Source: Progne subis subis | Taxonomy: Eukaryota; Chordata; Aves; Passeriformes; Hirundinidae | Assembly (NCBI GenBank): GCA_022316685.1 | Contig: JAKJHU010001682.1 | Coordinates: 1 to 64,000, forward strand | Direction: 5' to 3' | Length of the DNA stretch: 64,000 nt | Part shown: one piece after another, positions 44,431-56,499 of the stretch | Layout: every line of letters starts with the position of its first letter | How positions within the stretch are numbered: position 1 is the stretch's first letter | Notes under the pieces: model-generated | Database searches by the model: none | Told to the model about the DNA's origin: nothing | The model's input: only the letters and a program-made list of their open reading frames with translations | Position numbers and translations under genes: made by a program

Positions 44431-45300
44431 CTTCTCATCTGTCCCTGAAACCCTGGAGATCCATGCTTTCCTTCCTGTTGGAAAGAAATGTCCTTTTCCA
44501 GGTGCCCATGGCCGAAATTGGGATTCTGCCTCCAAATCTGATGATATCCAAGGATTGTTCACATATGAAACCTGCCAGGACAGACATCTCTCCCTGGCCT
44601 TGGCCTCTTGGGGACTGCTTCTCATTTGTTTTCAAAGCACTGCAGGGCCATGCTTCTCTTCCCGTGATAAAAAAACAACATCTTTCAAGTCCAGGTGTCC
44701 ACTGCCAAAATTGGGAATCTGCCTCCAGAACTCCTTGTATCCAAATACAGCTCCGAGCCAAAAGCTCCCAGGACGGTATATGTTCCCTTGGTTTCCAAGG
44801 GTGGCCTCTCATCTGCCTTTGAACCACTGTAGGTCTGTACTTTCCTTCCTGTGGAAAAGAGCTGTCCTTCTTTTCCAGACACCCATGGACAAAACTAGGA
44901 TTTGGCCTCCCAAACTCCATCCATCCAAAGGTAGATCCTAGACATAGCTGTCAAGACAAACAGATCAGACTGGACTTGCCTTCCTTGAGGCTGCATCTAA
45001 TCAGCCTTTGAAACACTGGGGCTCTGCCCTTTCCTTCCTGTGGAAAAGAACTGTCATTCTGGTCTAGGAACCCACAGCTAAAATGGAATTTCACCTCCAA
45101 AACTCCACAAATATGCAAGAGGCATTTTCAGACAAAAGCTGCAAAGACAGACAGATCTGTCTGGCCTTGGTCTCGGGTGAGTGCCTCTCATCTGCCTTCA
45201 AAACATCAGAGTTCTGTGACTTACTTCCTATAGAGAAGAACCATCCCTCTTGTCTGGTTACCTATGGCCTCAAACACATGACCACTAAATCTGGAAAAAG
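44431..45300. repeat. 188-bp satellite, five tandem copies
   Basis: The anchor CTTCTCATCTG or its variants occurs at 44431, 44618, 44805, 44993 and 45184 (spacings 187, 187, 188, 191). Each unit continues with an AAGCACTGCAGG-like block, CTTTCCTTCCTGTGGAAAAG, CCAGGTGCCCATGGCC and a 'ctgcctccaaaactcc' block. Copies are perhaps 75-85% alike. The same repeat in reverse orientation is at 62575-62865 and 63350-64000. Confidence 0.93.
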
Positions 45301-45564
45301 GAGCTCTGTGCTCAGTGGAGTGGAGACTGAGGACAGGGGACGAGAGCCCTGGGAGGGATTGAAGGGTGGTTTCAGAGAATTCAGGTGAATCCCTTTGAAA
45401 TAGTAGAGAAGAGCCAGAGAAGGAAAAAACTTAATGCAAAGGGCAGCTGAGGCGGACCAGACTGGAACCAAAGAGGAAAGAATTTCCCTTCTTCCAGGGA
45501 AGTGCTGTGGTGTAACACATCCCTGAGAAGGAGTCAGGAGCAGCCCAAGTCTTTTTGTACCCAG

Positions 45565-46370
45565 GCAGAGGCAGGCAGGATGCAGAGCTGTCAGCTAAGG
45601 AAGGGGCCAGCGAGCTGGGGCAGCCGGGGGATGACGACAGCCTGCAGGGACAGAGGCGCAGGGCATGGACACCGTAGGACAGCCTGGGCTGGAGAGGGCA
45701 CAGGCATGGGCAGCAGCTGCAAGGCCCTGACACAGCCAACTCCTGCAGCACTTGGGCCATGGCTGCTGGCCCTGGGCCTGAGCCATGAGCAGCAGACAAG
45801 TGACCCTGGCAGGCCTGGGGCCTCATTGCCTCCTTGTCCCTGCTCAGCAGCCTGGCAGGGGCCGCCCCATGGTGCTGCCCTTGGCATTGCACATCCCCAC
45901 ATCCCAGTGTCCCGGGAAGAGCCCTGAGCACTGAGGGAGGGACAGGATCTGCCTTGGTAGGGGCTGGGGCTCAGGCCTTGGCCCTTTGCATTCCTGAAAC
46001 ACATCCAGGTTTGCTCAGCCTCAGAGACACCTTTGCCTTGTTTGTCCACACCTGTCATCACTGCCTGCATTGTTCTGCTCTACCTGGAACCTGGGGACAC
46101 TTTCTCACTCATGCCCCTCAATGGGACCCATTAAAACTTGAAGAAACTTCAGTGTTTCAATTTAACTTTGAGTTCTTGAAAAGTTTTTTGAACACACTCA
46201 CAGGGACTGAGACTGATGTAAACAACAACAAAGCCCTGAGAGGGTCATTAAAGTCCTGGTGCTGTGTCTGTGCTGCTGAGCTGGGCTGGGCTCTGGGCAC
46301 AGAGGCAGCTACTTGCAATCAAGAAGAGCTTCAAAAAGACATTTCTCCTGAGGAGCAGCTCCTCTCCCAG
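45565..46370. repeat. Direct duplication, copy 2
   Basis: Second copy of 40722-41510. It continues a little further before similarity fades (near 46370). Confidence 0.9.
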
Positions 46371-46569
46371 CCCAGCAGGGCTGAGGGCACTGCCTGCAGG
46401 TACCTAATAGGAGTGAAGCAGAGGCTTAAAGAAGCTGGAAATATAATTCTGAGATTATTCACAGAGAAATCTTCACGCCTTTTGAAAATTCTGAGCTTCT
46501 TCATGGAGAAATCATCACCACTCCTGATACAGTCAGTCTCTGGCTGCAGGGATCTCCTCAAGCTGACCT

Positions 46570-48080
46570 AGGACAGGACTGACATGACTGTAAGGATGGC
46601 TCTGCTGCCCTTTCTGCTTTGGGGGAGGATGTGCTCCAGAGCAGGGCTGCCCTGGGCACCGTCAGTGGGACAGGGCAGGACGGCTCCTGCTGCCAGGGAC
46701 GGCTGCAGGGGCTGGAGCTGGGGCTGCAGCCAGGGGTGCCCAGGGTTGTCGTGCAGAGCAGCTCCTGCAGCCCTGAGGGCTCTTGGCCAAGCCAGGGCAT
46801 CTGCCACCTGCCAGGGGCAGCTCTCAGCCTGCCTGGGAGCTCCCATGGATGGTGGAGGGGAGCTGTGGGTGCAAGGATTGACTCCTGCCAGGGCAGGTCC
46901 TGCTGCTGTGGAGAGGGTGCTGTGTGGGCCAGGGCTGCTCACAGCTCCAGTTCACGGCGAGGTCATTTCTTAAGGGACTTTTCATGAGCTCATTCAGGGC
47001 AGGAATTTCCTACTTGAGTCTCTGCTTTCCTAAATCTGTGCCCCCTCCACCCCCCCTTTCCCTGGCTCAGCTTGGTGCGAATGGAAACTCAGCAGTGCAG
47101 GGCAGAGCAGGGGCTAAGTCACTTCAACCATGACCCTGAGTTTTCCTGGGAACCTCAGCAAGTGCCTCCAGCTCCCCAGCCTCCAGATCCATCCAGCATC
47201 CCCTTTCCATGGTGCCCAGGCCTGGGGGAGCTGCTCTTTAATCCCTGCAGCCCCGAGCAGCTGCAGGGCAGAGCTGGCCCAGGGGCTGGGCTGGGCTCTG
47301 GCAGCACTGGCAGGGAAGGAGCCCGGGGCCACAGGAACAGCTCGGGCTGGGACAGCTCCAGCAGCAGAGGCGTGGGCAGGGAGGGAGGGAGGCAGTGCTG
47401 AGGGAAGCCCTGCTGCAGGGGAGATGTGGCACCTGCCGGCCCTGCCCTGCAGGGCACACACTGCCCTGAGCAGCACAGCTCTTGTGTCCCCTCGCAGCCA
47501 GCACAGCCCTCAGCCTGGGGGCTCGGGGCCCTCAGTCCCCTCCTGGGCCGGCAGAGCAGCCCCAGAGATGAAGGGCATCTCTCCTGCCATGTGCCCATTC
47601 CCTGCTGACCAGGGCCTGAGGGCCACTGTCCTGCACTGCTGCTGCCTGCCAGGGGCTGTGCAGGGCTGGGCAGGGAAAGGCTTTTCCTCAGGTCCCAGCT
47701 CTCTCTCTCCTTGCCTTGCCCAGGTGCTCCTGGCATTGCTGACGGGCTCTCTGGGAATGGCAGTTCCAGCTGCAGGCTCAGGCCCAGCCCTTGGGCTCCT
47801 CCTGTGCAGGCTGAGCACAGCAATGGGGTGTCCCTGCTCCCTCTGCCCTGGGGAGCTCTGGGCAGGGCAGGCTGGGAATGAGCCAACTCTCCCTGATTTT
47901 GGGAAAGGCAGGAGCCACTTTGTGTGCCAGGGATCCCTCTGCTCTCAGCAGTGTCTCCTGGCTTTCCAGGGTAACACAGGAGTGGAGCTCAGAAAGGTGC
48001 AAATCCAGGGCAGCTGGGAACAGGAGAGAGGGACAGAGCAGCTCCCCTCAGTCTGCACTAAGGCTTAGACAATCCTCCTG
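46570..48080. repeat. GC-rich interspersed repeats upstream of the OR pseudogene
   Basis: The same GC-rich family as elsewhere (GGCTGCAGGGGCTGGAGCTG wording). A frame of 312 codons (47130-48068) overlaps 243- and 102-codon frames on the other strand, as expected in stop-poor DNA. No gene supported. Confidence 0.5.
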
Positions 48081-48460
48081 CCTCACTGGACTCTTTTCTC
48101 CCCAGGTGCAGCAGAATCTCTTGTTCTGCCTCCTGCAATCCCCATCCCTTCACCCTGGCAGCTTCTGTGCATTAAGAGGAGATTCTTTGTCCAAGTTCAA
48201 ACACCAGGACTGGCCCCTGCCCTCACTGTTCCCCTGCACTGACTGGGGGTCAGGGCTGACTCCCAGGTGTCCTGCAGAACCAGATGTGGCTCCTCACTGA
48301 ATATTTGGCAGCAGCAATCAGGGCTCCAGCACCCAAGGTGTGAAGGAAGTTCTCCTGGACGTAGACAAGGGGGAGGTGTTTAGTGGCAGCATCTGTGAGA
48401 AAGGGCTTTGACTTTTCTATCAAAACTCTCCTCAAATGTAACTGTCCTTCCTCTGCCTGC

Positions 48461-48462
48461 AG
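48461..48462 (+). other. Likely 3' splice site before the OR coding exon
   Basis: A pyrimidine-rich stretch (CTTCCTCTGCCTGCAG) ends in AG 24 bases before the OR start codon. OR genes usually have a single coding exon preceded by a non-coding exon, so this AG is the likely acceptor. Confidence 0.5.
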
Positions 48463-48485
48463 GTCGGAATGTCCAGACACTGCAA

Positions 48486-49655
48486 ATGTCCAACAGCAGC
48501 TCCATCAGCCACTTCCTCCTGCTGCCATTGGCACACACGCGGCAGCTGCAGCTCCTGCACTTCTGCCTCTTCCTGGGCATCTCCCTGGCTGCCCTCCTGG
48601 CCAACGGCCTCATCATCAGCGCCGTAGCCTGCGGCCACCTCCTGCACACACCCATGTTCTTCTTCCTGCTCAACCTGGCCCTCACCGACCTGGGCTCCAT
48701 CTGCACCACTGTCCCCAAAGCCATGCACAATTCGCTCTGGGACACCAGGACAATCTCATATGAAGGATGTGCTGCACAGGTATTTTTCTTTGCCTTTTTC
48801 ATTGCATCAGAATTTGCATTTCTCACCATCATGTGCTATGACCGCTACGTGTCCATCTGCAAACCCCTGCACTACGGGACCCTCCTGGACAGCAGAGCTT
48901 GTGCCCACATGGCAGCAGCTGCCTGGGCCAGTGGCTTCCTCAATGCTCTGGTGCACACGACCAGTACATTTTCCCTGCCACTGTGCCATGGCAACACCCT
49001 GGGCCAGTTCTTCTGTGAAGTCCCACACATCCTCAAGCTCTTGTGCTGACACTCCAAACTCAGGGAGCTTGGGCTTCTTGTGATCACTTTCTGTTTAGCC
49101 TTTTGCTGTTTTGCATTCATTGTTTTCTCCTATGTGCAGATCTTCAGGGCTGTGCTGAGGATCCCCTCTGAGCAGGGACAGCACAAAGCCTTTTCCACCT
49201 GCCTCCCTCACCTGGCCGTGGTCTCCCTGTTTATCATTACTGACACATTTGTCTACCTGAAGCCCCCCTCCATCTCATCCCCAGCAATGGACCTCATGGT
49301 TTCAATTCTGTACTCGGTGGTGCCTCCAGCCCTGAACCCCCTCATCTATAGCCTGAGGAACCAGCAGCTCAAGGAATCTCTCAGGAAAGCCATGACTGGA
49401 TGCTTTTCGGGCTTTTTATTTTCACCTAACAGCCCTCCCAGTGTTTTGCAGGTGGAGACAGAAAGGAGCTGGAAACACACCCCTGGTTTGGCTCCTGCTG
49501 CACAGGCCTGGAACAGCATCAATTCTTTCTCTCAGCATTCTGCCTCCATTGAGAGCCTGCGAGTGGGTAAGATCCTGGGAAGGGACAAAGCCACACCAGT
49601 GACCCAAATTAACCAAAGGGATATTCCAGACTGTATGACATTAGTTCCGGTATAA
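48486..49655 (+). pseudogene. Olfactory receptor, OR14-like, one nonsense codon
   Basis: A G-protein-coupled odorant receptor. Start ATG at 48486 (MSNSSS, with a glycosylation site at Asn3). Visible signatures: GN in TM1 (Asn40), HTPMFFFL (residues 54-61), the TM3 end MCYDRYVSIC (116-125, DRY at 119-121), then in the same frame after the break SYVQI in TM5, KAFSTCLPHL in TM6 and NPLIY (near residue 284) in TM7. Codon 188 is TGA (49047-49049), where the related receptors have a sense codon; otherwise the frame is open to 49655. The tail is about 75 residues longer than usual, so the original stop is also lost. The lack of any frameshift suggests recent loss, or an unfixed or miscalled base. 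Confidence 0.93.
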
Positions 49656-49960
49656 AAACTAAGGAAGAAGGAGGAACAGGAGGCATTCCCTATCTACAGG
49701 GCATTCCTTCTTGATCAACCACTCCTCGTGAGGAAGTCCTGCTTCTTGGGAAGTGGCTGAATATCACTTGCTGATGGGAAGTAGAGAATAAAATTATGTG
49801 GTTTTTACCTTGTACCCAGTGCATGTAAAAGGTCCTTTTTGCTATAGAAATCTTCCTTATCTCAACCTACAAGTTGTCTTCCATTTTATTTTCTCTCCCC
49901 TGTCCAGCCAAGGAGGGGAGTACTAGAGTGACTTGGTAGGCAAGTGGAATCCAGCACAGG

Positions 49961-50753
49961 TGTCTTGGTTTGAAAGACAGGTATCTGCTAGGGAGGGGCG
50001 AGGCCTCCCTAGGAATGGGGGAATTCCAATCCCCTGTCCTCAAGTTATTATAATTTAGGAAATTAAAGGAGTTTTTTCAGGCAGAGCTATGGGGAAAGGG
50101 ATAACAGTTCTTTACAAGTAAATATAACAGGACAAACAAACAACAACAACTACAGCAATAATAATAATAAACAGAACCAAGAACCTCGAGGGGCTTTGTT
50201 TCACAAGCCTGGGGCAGTCTGATCTCTTGGTCCCCTCCCCAAGAGCATCAAGCTGGAATGGTGGGACAGTCCGGGGCTGATGTCTGGAAACGGCGGGTTG
50301 TCCCCAGCAGTCAAAGGGGGCAAAGGTTGTCCCCTGGCAGGCAAAAAAAGGGAGTGTCCTAACAAAGTGAGCAGTGCTGAAGAAGCCACGATGGCTGGAT
50401 GGGGCTGGCCCAGCTCCAGCAGGGCAGGCGAAGGGACTCCAAATTCCTGGGCACTCCAGCAGATGATGGATGGTGGTAGAATTCCCAGGACCGGACCCTC
50501 CATTAACAGTGGACTCCTCACACAGTAAGCAGCCACCCGACCGTGCCTCTCTGATGCCGCGAGCAGGAAAAAGAAAACCCAGCTCCCCCCAGCCCTGTCC
50601 TTTTTCCCTCCCCCAAACTTCCTGTGATTGTCTCCCTCCCGGCCACGTCTTTTTGTTTTAGTCAAGTACCCTCAAAGTATCAGCACTTAGTTTCCTAGTA
50701 AGTTATGGGGAAAAATTCTTTAAGACAAAAAGGAACAAATCTAATCCCCAACA
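49961..50753 (-). mobile_element. Solo LTR of the ERV-A family
   Basis: About 790 bases, TGTCTTGGTTTG to CCCCAACA, homologous to the ERV-A LTRs with extra sequence in the middle. Flanked by ACAGG (49956-49960) and GCAGG (50754-50758), a 5-bp target duplication with one difference. This 5-bp duplication supports the ERVL-type assignment. It lies 300 bases downstream of the OR pseudogene. Confidence 0.88.
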
Positions 50754-51799
50754 GCAGGTAACCCACCAGAAGAAGCTAAAGAAGGCCTGCTTTCCACTGT
50801 CAGCAGCTCCCAGTGAACAACACAAGAGGCCAAGTCTGCCCTTATGTAAATTTCCAATTATTTATCTGATTCTAATTCTGATTCCATTATATGAAAAGAA
50901 ATGCTATTATTCACCCCCTTCAATTTAATTATCCAACCTTCCTGAGTGACCGAGAGACATTATGTAAGAAGGGAGACTCCCATTGCATTTATGTGAAATA
51001 AATGAACCTGCCATTGTATTTATGTGAAATAAATGAACCTGCTACCACTTGTTTAAAATTAATGTACTATTACTCATCATGTCAGGAATGAACAGAAATG
51101 GGCACAGCTTTCTGGCTGCCCCAGCTTTGGGATGGGCCCTGGGCCTGGAGCAGGAACAGCTCCTGAGGGCCACAAGGCCGGGGCTGTTGTGCTGGCCTGG
51201 GCAGATGGGATGGCAGCAGGGGCTGCAGAGCTCTCAGGATGTCCTGGAGATGAGAGCAGGGCACACAGGGAGCCTCCTTTTCCCTTGGCCAGGCACCTTT
51301 CCCCATGGCTGGGGCTGAGCCCTCTCTGAGCTGCAGCTGCTGCTGTGCCCTTGCGAGGGGCTGAGGCCGTGGGGCCCCTGCCCAGAGCAGCCTGCCCTGA
51401 GCAGAGCTGTGGGGCCAGAGCCGGCTGGGCTGTGCTGGGGAGAGGCCCTTGGTGCTGCCGAGAGCTCAGGGCAGCTGGCAGAGCTTGGAGGGAGCTGGGC
51501 TGGGCTGAGAGAGCCTGGCACAGAAACCATCAGTGTCCATCTCAGCCTGTGTGAGCGTGCAGGGGCAGGACTCAGCCCAGGCCTTGTGGGGCAGGGCCGC
51601 GCCTGTGGAAAGCATTGAAAATAGTGCTTGTTCTTCAAAGCCCATGGGCCCATGGAACTGCACAATGCCCATTGTGTAAGTAGGAGAATTGGAAAACAAC
51701 CAGCTCCAACTGCACCTGCTTTTAAATGACCACCAGGCTGTCAGGTGTGACTGTGGCATCACCAGCCACCAGGGACCATCAAAGAGACCCCAAGGAAAG

Positions 51800-52188
51800 A
51801 ACACTTTGATTCCATGAGCACTTGCAATGTCGCACCTTTCTCCTTGGTTCCATGAGGCCCTGCATTGTCACAATGGCCCCTTGGTTTTGTGGAGCCCCAG
51901 AGTGTCTCAATGACCCCTTGGTTCCGCAGTATCCCAAAGGACACTTGGTTCCATGAGGCGCCTTCATGGTACAATGGATTCTATGGTTCCATGAGGCCCC
52001 TCAGTGTAACAATGGTCTCCTTGGTTCTGCAGTGTTCAAATGGTTGCTTGGTTCCTTGAGGCCCCAAAGTGCCACAATGTCCCCTTGTTTCCATGGGACA
52101 CCACAGTGTCACAAGGGTCTCCTTGGTTCCTCAGTGTGACAATGCACCCTTGGTTACAGGAGGCCCTGCAGTGTCACAATGGACATTT
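51800..52188. repeat. 37-bp minisatellite array (right arm)
   Basis: Right-arm counterpart of 36126-36830, in reverse orientation and about 320 bases shorter. Confidence 0.88.
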
Positions 52189-52609
52189 GCAGGGCTGGAA
52201 CACCTCTGCTCTGGAGCCAGGCTGAGAGAGCTGCAGCTGTTCAGCCTGGGAACAAGAAGGCTCCAGGGAGACATTAGAGCCCATTCCAGCACCTAAAGGG
52301 GCTTTGAGAGGGCTGGAAAGGGACTTTGGACAAAGGCCTGGAGTGACAGGACAAGGGGGAATGGCCATGAGGAGATGGAGGGCAGGTTTAGATGGGATAT
52401 TGGGAAGAAATTCTTCTCAGTGAGGGTGGTGAGTCCTTGGCACAGGTTACCCAGAGAGGCTGCAGACTCCCCACCTCTGGAGGTGTTTAGGGCCAGGTTG
52501 CATGGAGCAATCTGGTCCAGTGGAAGGTGTCCCTGCCTATGGCAGGAGATTGGAACTGGATGATCTTTAGGATTCCAACCCAGGCCATTCCATGACCCTA
52601 GATTTGCCC
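52189..52609 (+). mobile_element. CR1 LINE 3' fragment (right arm)
   Basis: Plus-strand counterpart of 35713-36125: GGCTGAGAGAGCTGCAGCTG, GATGGGATATTGGGAAGAAA and GATGATCTTTAGGATTCCAA. Confidence 0.9.
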
Positions 52610-53544
52610 CTCCTGCCCTCATTTAGCAGCAGGTTGACATGTTCCTTTTGCAGGGATTTACTGCAAACACAGCGACTGAATTAACTTTGTTCTGGATGTT
52701 GCCTTTAGCCTCCATCAGCTCCAGCTTAGCTTTGGCTTTTCTAAACACATGAACACACCCTCAGGTCACATTTCTGAATTCCTTCTCTGTAGCTTGTCCT
52801 CACTTCCACCTCCTGGTCGTTGTGGCTCATCCCTGTCATTTGTCCCTGAGGCAGCACAGCCTCCCTGCCCAGCACAGGCCCCACATTCCCCTCATCAGAC
52901 ATGGCACAGCACAGGGTGTGTTTTGGGTGGGCAAATGTTCCCCACCAGAGAGTCCACACCAGACCTCAGTGTTGAGTTCCAACACCCACATCCCATGGCA
53001 GGGTTCACAGAGAGCCCTGCCCTGGGGTCTGCCAAGGGCTGGGTGAGGAGGGAGCCTGGGACAGGGTGGCTGAAATCATCAGGAGGAAGAAGATAAGCAC
53101 AGAACAAATAGACCAATAAACTAGGGTGAGTTCCCAGGTCTGGAAGTGGCTGCTGGAAGCGGCTGGAGGGATGGTCAAAGCCCTGGGGCAACTTCTCAGA
53201 CTGGACCATGCCACCAAGGCCACAGACCAACCTCCTCAGTGCTGCACCTGCCTGTGTGAGATCCCTGCCAGGGGACTGGCACAGCACCACAAACCTGCTG
53301 GAATGTGTCCTGGCCCTGCAGAGTCACACAGCTCAGCTGACATGGGTGGGGTTTATCTCCTGGGAATTTCCCAGTCTCGCCCAGCTTCTGTCCAGCTCTG
53401 CCCACCTCCCCTGCCCTAACCCCAGTCCAACTCAGCCCAGCCCATCCCAGCCCAGCCCAGCCCAGTCCAATTCAGCCCAGCAGCACATTCAGGGTGAGCC
53501 CCATTGCAAAGCTCTCTCTGGGGTGCTCCAGCATCGTGTGCACG

Positions 53545-54201
53545 TGATATGGGGGATGTTGATGGATATGAAAATGCAAGATTTTAGCAGCAGCTTTTGG
53601 TGATTTTGTAGAAGTAAAAAACCAGGTTGTACAGAGAACACATAGATTAGCTAATAAACTCGATTGCTAGGTAGTTATTAGGTCAAATTCTTATAGGCAA
53701 GATATAAAATGTTGAAACTTATCAAAGCAGGATTTTGGTATTTGTCAAAAATCAATAAAGCACAACTGGGTGGCTTGGGAGCCAGCAAGAACCAGGCTCA
53801 TGGTTTGGCCAGGACCAACTGACATGGGAACTAGCCAAATCCTTCCTGTGCCTGCCCAGAAGGAGGGGTCAAGAAGAGGATATTGGAAGGAAGACTAGTT
53901 ACTTCATCAGAAGATGCCAACCCACGACCACCAGAGGGGACTCTGCAGCTGCAGAAAGATCTTCTAGCTAATTGTAATATGAAGCAAGGCTAGGCGGAGC
54001 TACGTAATGAATATGTATAGGTGTATTGTAAAATTTAATGCATATACTTCAAATGCATAATACCTCAAAAGATAAATAAGCGAGAGAAAGTCACCAGAGC
54101 AAGCATGGTTTGGAGGAAATGTCCCCCCATGTGTCCCAGCTGGAAATAAAACATACCTGCTTTAGAATTTTCTCATTGTAAAGTTCCTATTCTACCCTTC
54201 A
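53545..54201 (+). repeat. ERV-D right copy, 5' LTR
   Basis: 657 bases, TGATATGGGGG to CTACCCTTCA. An ATAAATAAG region near 54071 and AATAAAAC near 54145 are likely U3/R landmarks. The sequence just inside (CTTGTTGACCACCAAGGG) does not give a primer site I can assign. Confidence 0.92.
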
Positions 54202-55500
54202 CTTGTTGACCACCAAGGGACTTCTTTGTCTGGCTGCAGAAGCTCCCGTCTGGGTGGACACTCCACGGCGCACCCCAGATCTTTTCCAGGGGGAACTCTG
54301 CTCCCTGGCCGCTCCTGCAGGGGCAAACAAAGCCCTTGCACGTGTCAGAGAAAGTATATTTAATTGTCTTTTAAGGGAGGGCACTCAAGGTAAACCAATA
54401 AGCTGGAGATGTCCGCACAAGGTTAAGTATCTGTCAGAGACATCTGGTAGAGTAATTTTGGAAATATGGAAAATGGGGATTTCTGTTGACCACACTGGGT
54501 GGCCACTGGCAGGTGGGGTAATCTGAGCAGAAACTAAGATATTATAAGTATTATTTATTACTTGGTTGCTATACCATAAATATCCTGTATAAATTGTGTT
54601 TGTTGTAAGATTCTATTAATTAGTGATTGGAAAAAGGCTTTCTGTAAGATGATTTATGTAAGGTGATTTATGTGGGATGAAAAGCCAGTGATATATTCTG
54701 TGTGGGATATGTGGTTTTGATGTAGTGTCTTTTGAAAGGATTTTTGGAGTTTTTGCAATAGCTGTATTCATTTGTGTGGAAACACTCCTCTCTTGTGACA
54801 ACCAGCTATAACTGCAATTGAGTTACTGTTCCTGTATTTGTGTGATTGCCAAGTTTGAACATTTGATTGTGTGAGTGAGATGCGCCAGCAGACGCAGAGT
54901 GAGTGCAGAGCCCCGATCTGCGTTTCCTTCCCTGGGCGACCGGAATGGCCAGAGACAGGCAAAGCGTGGGAATACAGAGTGGGAGCACAGGAGAGTGTGC
55001 AGTGTCTGAGCGTGCTGTGCCTGAGTGTGTGGTGATTACTCTGTGTTTTATTGGGTATTTTAACTGTGGCTAGATGAGTGGTGGGTACTCTTCTCCCTCA
55101 GTGGTTTGAACTTGACTTGTGGGAGTATGTGAATTGAGCACATTGCTGGGAAAAAACCAAAATAAATGAACAGGTTATATTAGAAGGGGTGTATAAGACC
55201 TCTGCAGGAATGCTGGTAGCCTTGGATTGGGAGCAAGCTGCAGTAGAGGATCTGGATCTTCCAAGAGAGAGGAACTGGATAACTTGTTTTTGTGGAAATT
55301 TCAGGACAATTAACTTGTTAAGAGAGTGGCATCCCGTGTGGGTGCTAATATAGTATAAGATTTGTACAAGGTGTTGGTATTATTTTTTGCAAGGCAACAG
55401 AGTGTATGTACTTGGGTGTGGCAAGAACAACACCTTAGGCAAGTGGATTTGGAACCCGAGATCTTAAAGTTTTTGTGTAGAAAGTCACATTTAGTACCTG
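54202..55500 (+). pseudogene. ERV-D right copy, degenerate leader and gag region
   Basis: Occupies the gag position, but I could not recognise matrix, capsid or zinc-knuckle motifs. The longest frame (54203-54526, 107 codons) starts right after the LTR and is probably leader. The region has decayed in parallel with 32800-34110. Confidence 0.5.
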
Positions 55501-55659
55501 AAACAGGAGGATTCCACCGTTGCAGATCCACTGGTTATAAAAATGAAGCTGGGAAAAGAGGCAGAGAAGGTGAAACTCATGGTGGATACGAGACCAACAT
55601 ACTCAGTTTTAAATAAAGCTTTACTGCCAGTGGGAAATGACTATGATATAGTGAAGGGG
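55500..55659 (+). pseudogene. ERV-D right copy, protease remnant with altered active site
   Basis: A retroviral protease start in which the DTG active site reads DTR (LMVDTRPTYSVLN, about 55579-55617). It ends at the class III solo LTR. The left-arm copy reads ATR at the same place. The Gly-to-Arg change is shared, so it predates the duplication. The Asp-to-Ala change is only in the left arm. Confidence 0.8.
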
Positions 55660-56314
55660 TGTCCTGGTTTAGGGCAAATTTGGGAGGAAACCTCGGAATA
55701 GGGTCCATCTGGGATGGAAACCCAAATGGCCCCAGGCCCAACTAGTCTGGGAAAAAAATCTCCTTAGAGAAAATTGAAAAAACTATTTATTTAACAAACA
55801 AAATGCCCACAAGCATTAAAAATTAATTATATGAAACAATAAAACCTCTCACCACTCTGAAGAGAGAGGCAAAATTGAGGAAAGTCCTTGCTGTAGGTTG
55901 TACCTCAGCTTATTGCATCTCTTATCAGTCCCTCTGATGCTGGAAAATGCCATCATGGGCCTCGGTGGGGTGAAGGTGCTGAGCTTCTGGTGCTCTTCGA
56001 GGTTTTTCAGCTCAGAGCAGGTTTAAACAGTCCCAAGAAAAAGGAAAACACAATCCAGGGAACTTCTTTGCTTCAGCTAGAGAATGAACTAAAAGCACAG
56101 GAGATCTCTGTCCCACTGTCTGTCCGTGCTTCAGATGTACACAGTCCAGGAGCCAGAATGCAGAGGAGAGAGTGCAGTTTCTGAAAACAAACTTGGCCCT
56201 TCTCTGTCTCCCCAGTTCACTCTCAGAACCAGGCTTAAAAGCACAGAACACAATATCCAACTCAGACAGAACAGACGACTGGGGATACAAGCATCATAAA
56301 GTCACCCTAGGACA
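55660..56314 (-). mobile_element. Class III (ERVL-type) solo LTR, right arm
   Basis: 655 bases, TGTCCTGGTTTAG to CCTAGGACA, flanked by a perfect 5-bp target duplication AGGGG (55655-55659 and 56315-56319). It interrupts ERV-D between protease and RT, at the same place as in the left arm (31989-32643). Confidence 0.93.
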
Positions 56315-56499
56315 AGGGGGTAACTGGCCAATCTAAAATAGCACATTTTTGTAAGCTTTTAAAATATAAATATGGAAAACAATGGGGTATCCATAAGTTT
56401 TTATCCATGCCTAACTTCCCAGAATCATTCCTAGGGAGAGATTTATAAGAAAAATTAGAAGCAACCTTTTATTTAAATTTGTGGAAATTACTTTGGAGG

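Noticed and set aside
47130..48068. 312-codon open frame upstream of the OR pseudogene
   Set aside because: It lies in stop-poor GC-rich repeat, and 243- and 102-codon frames overlap it on the other strand. There is no recognisable domain.
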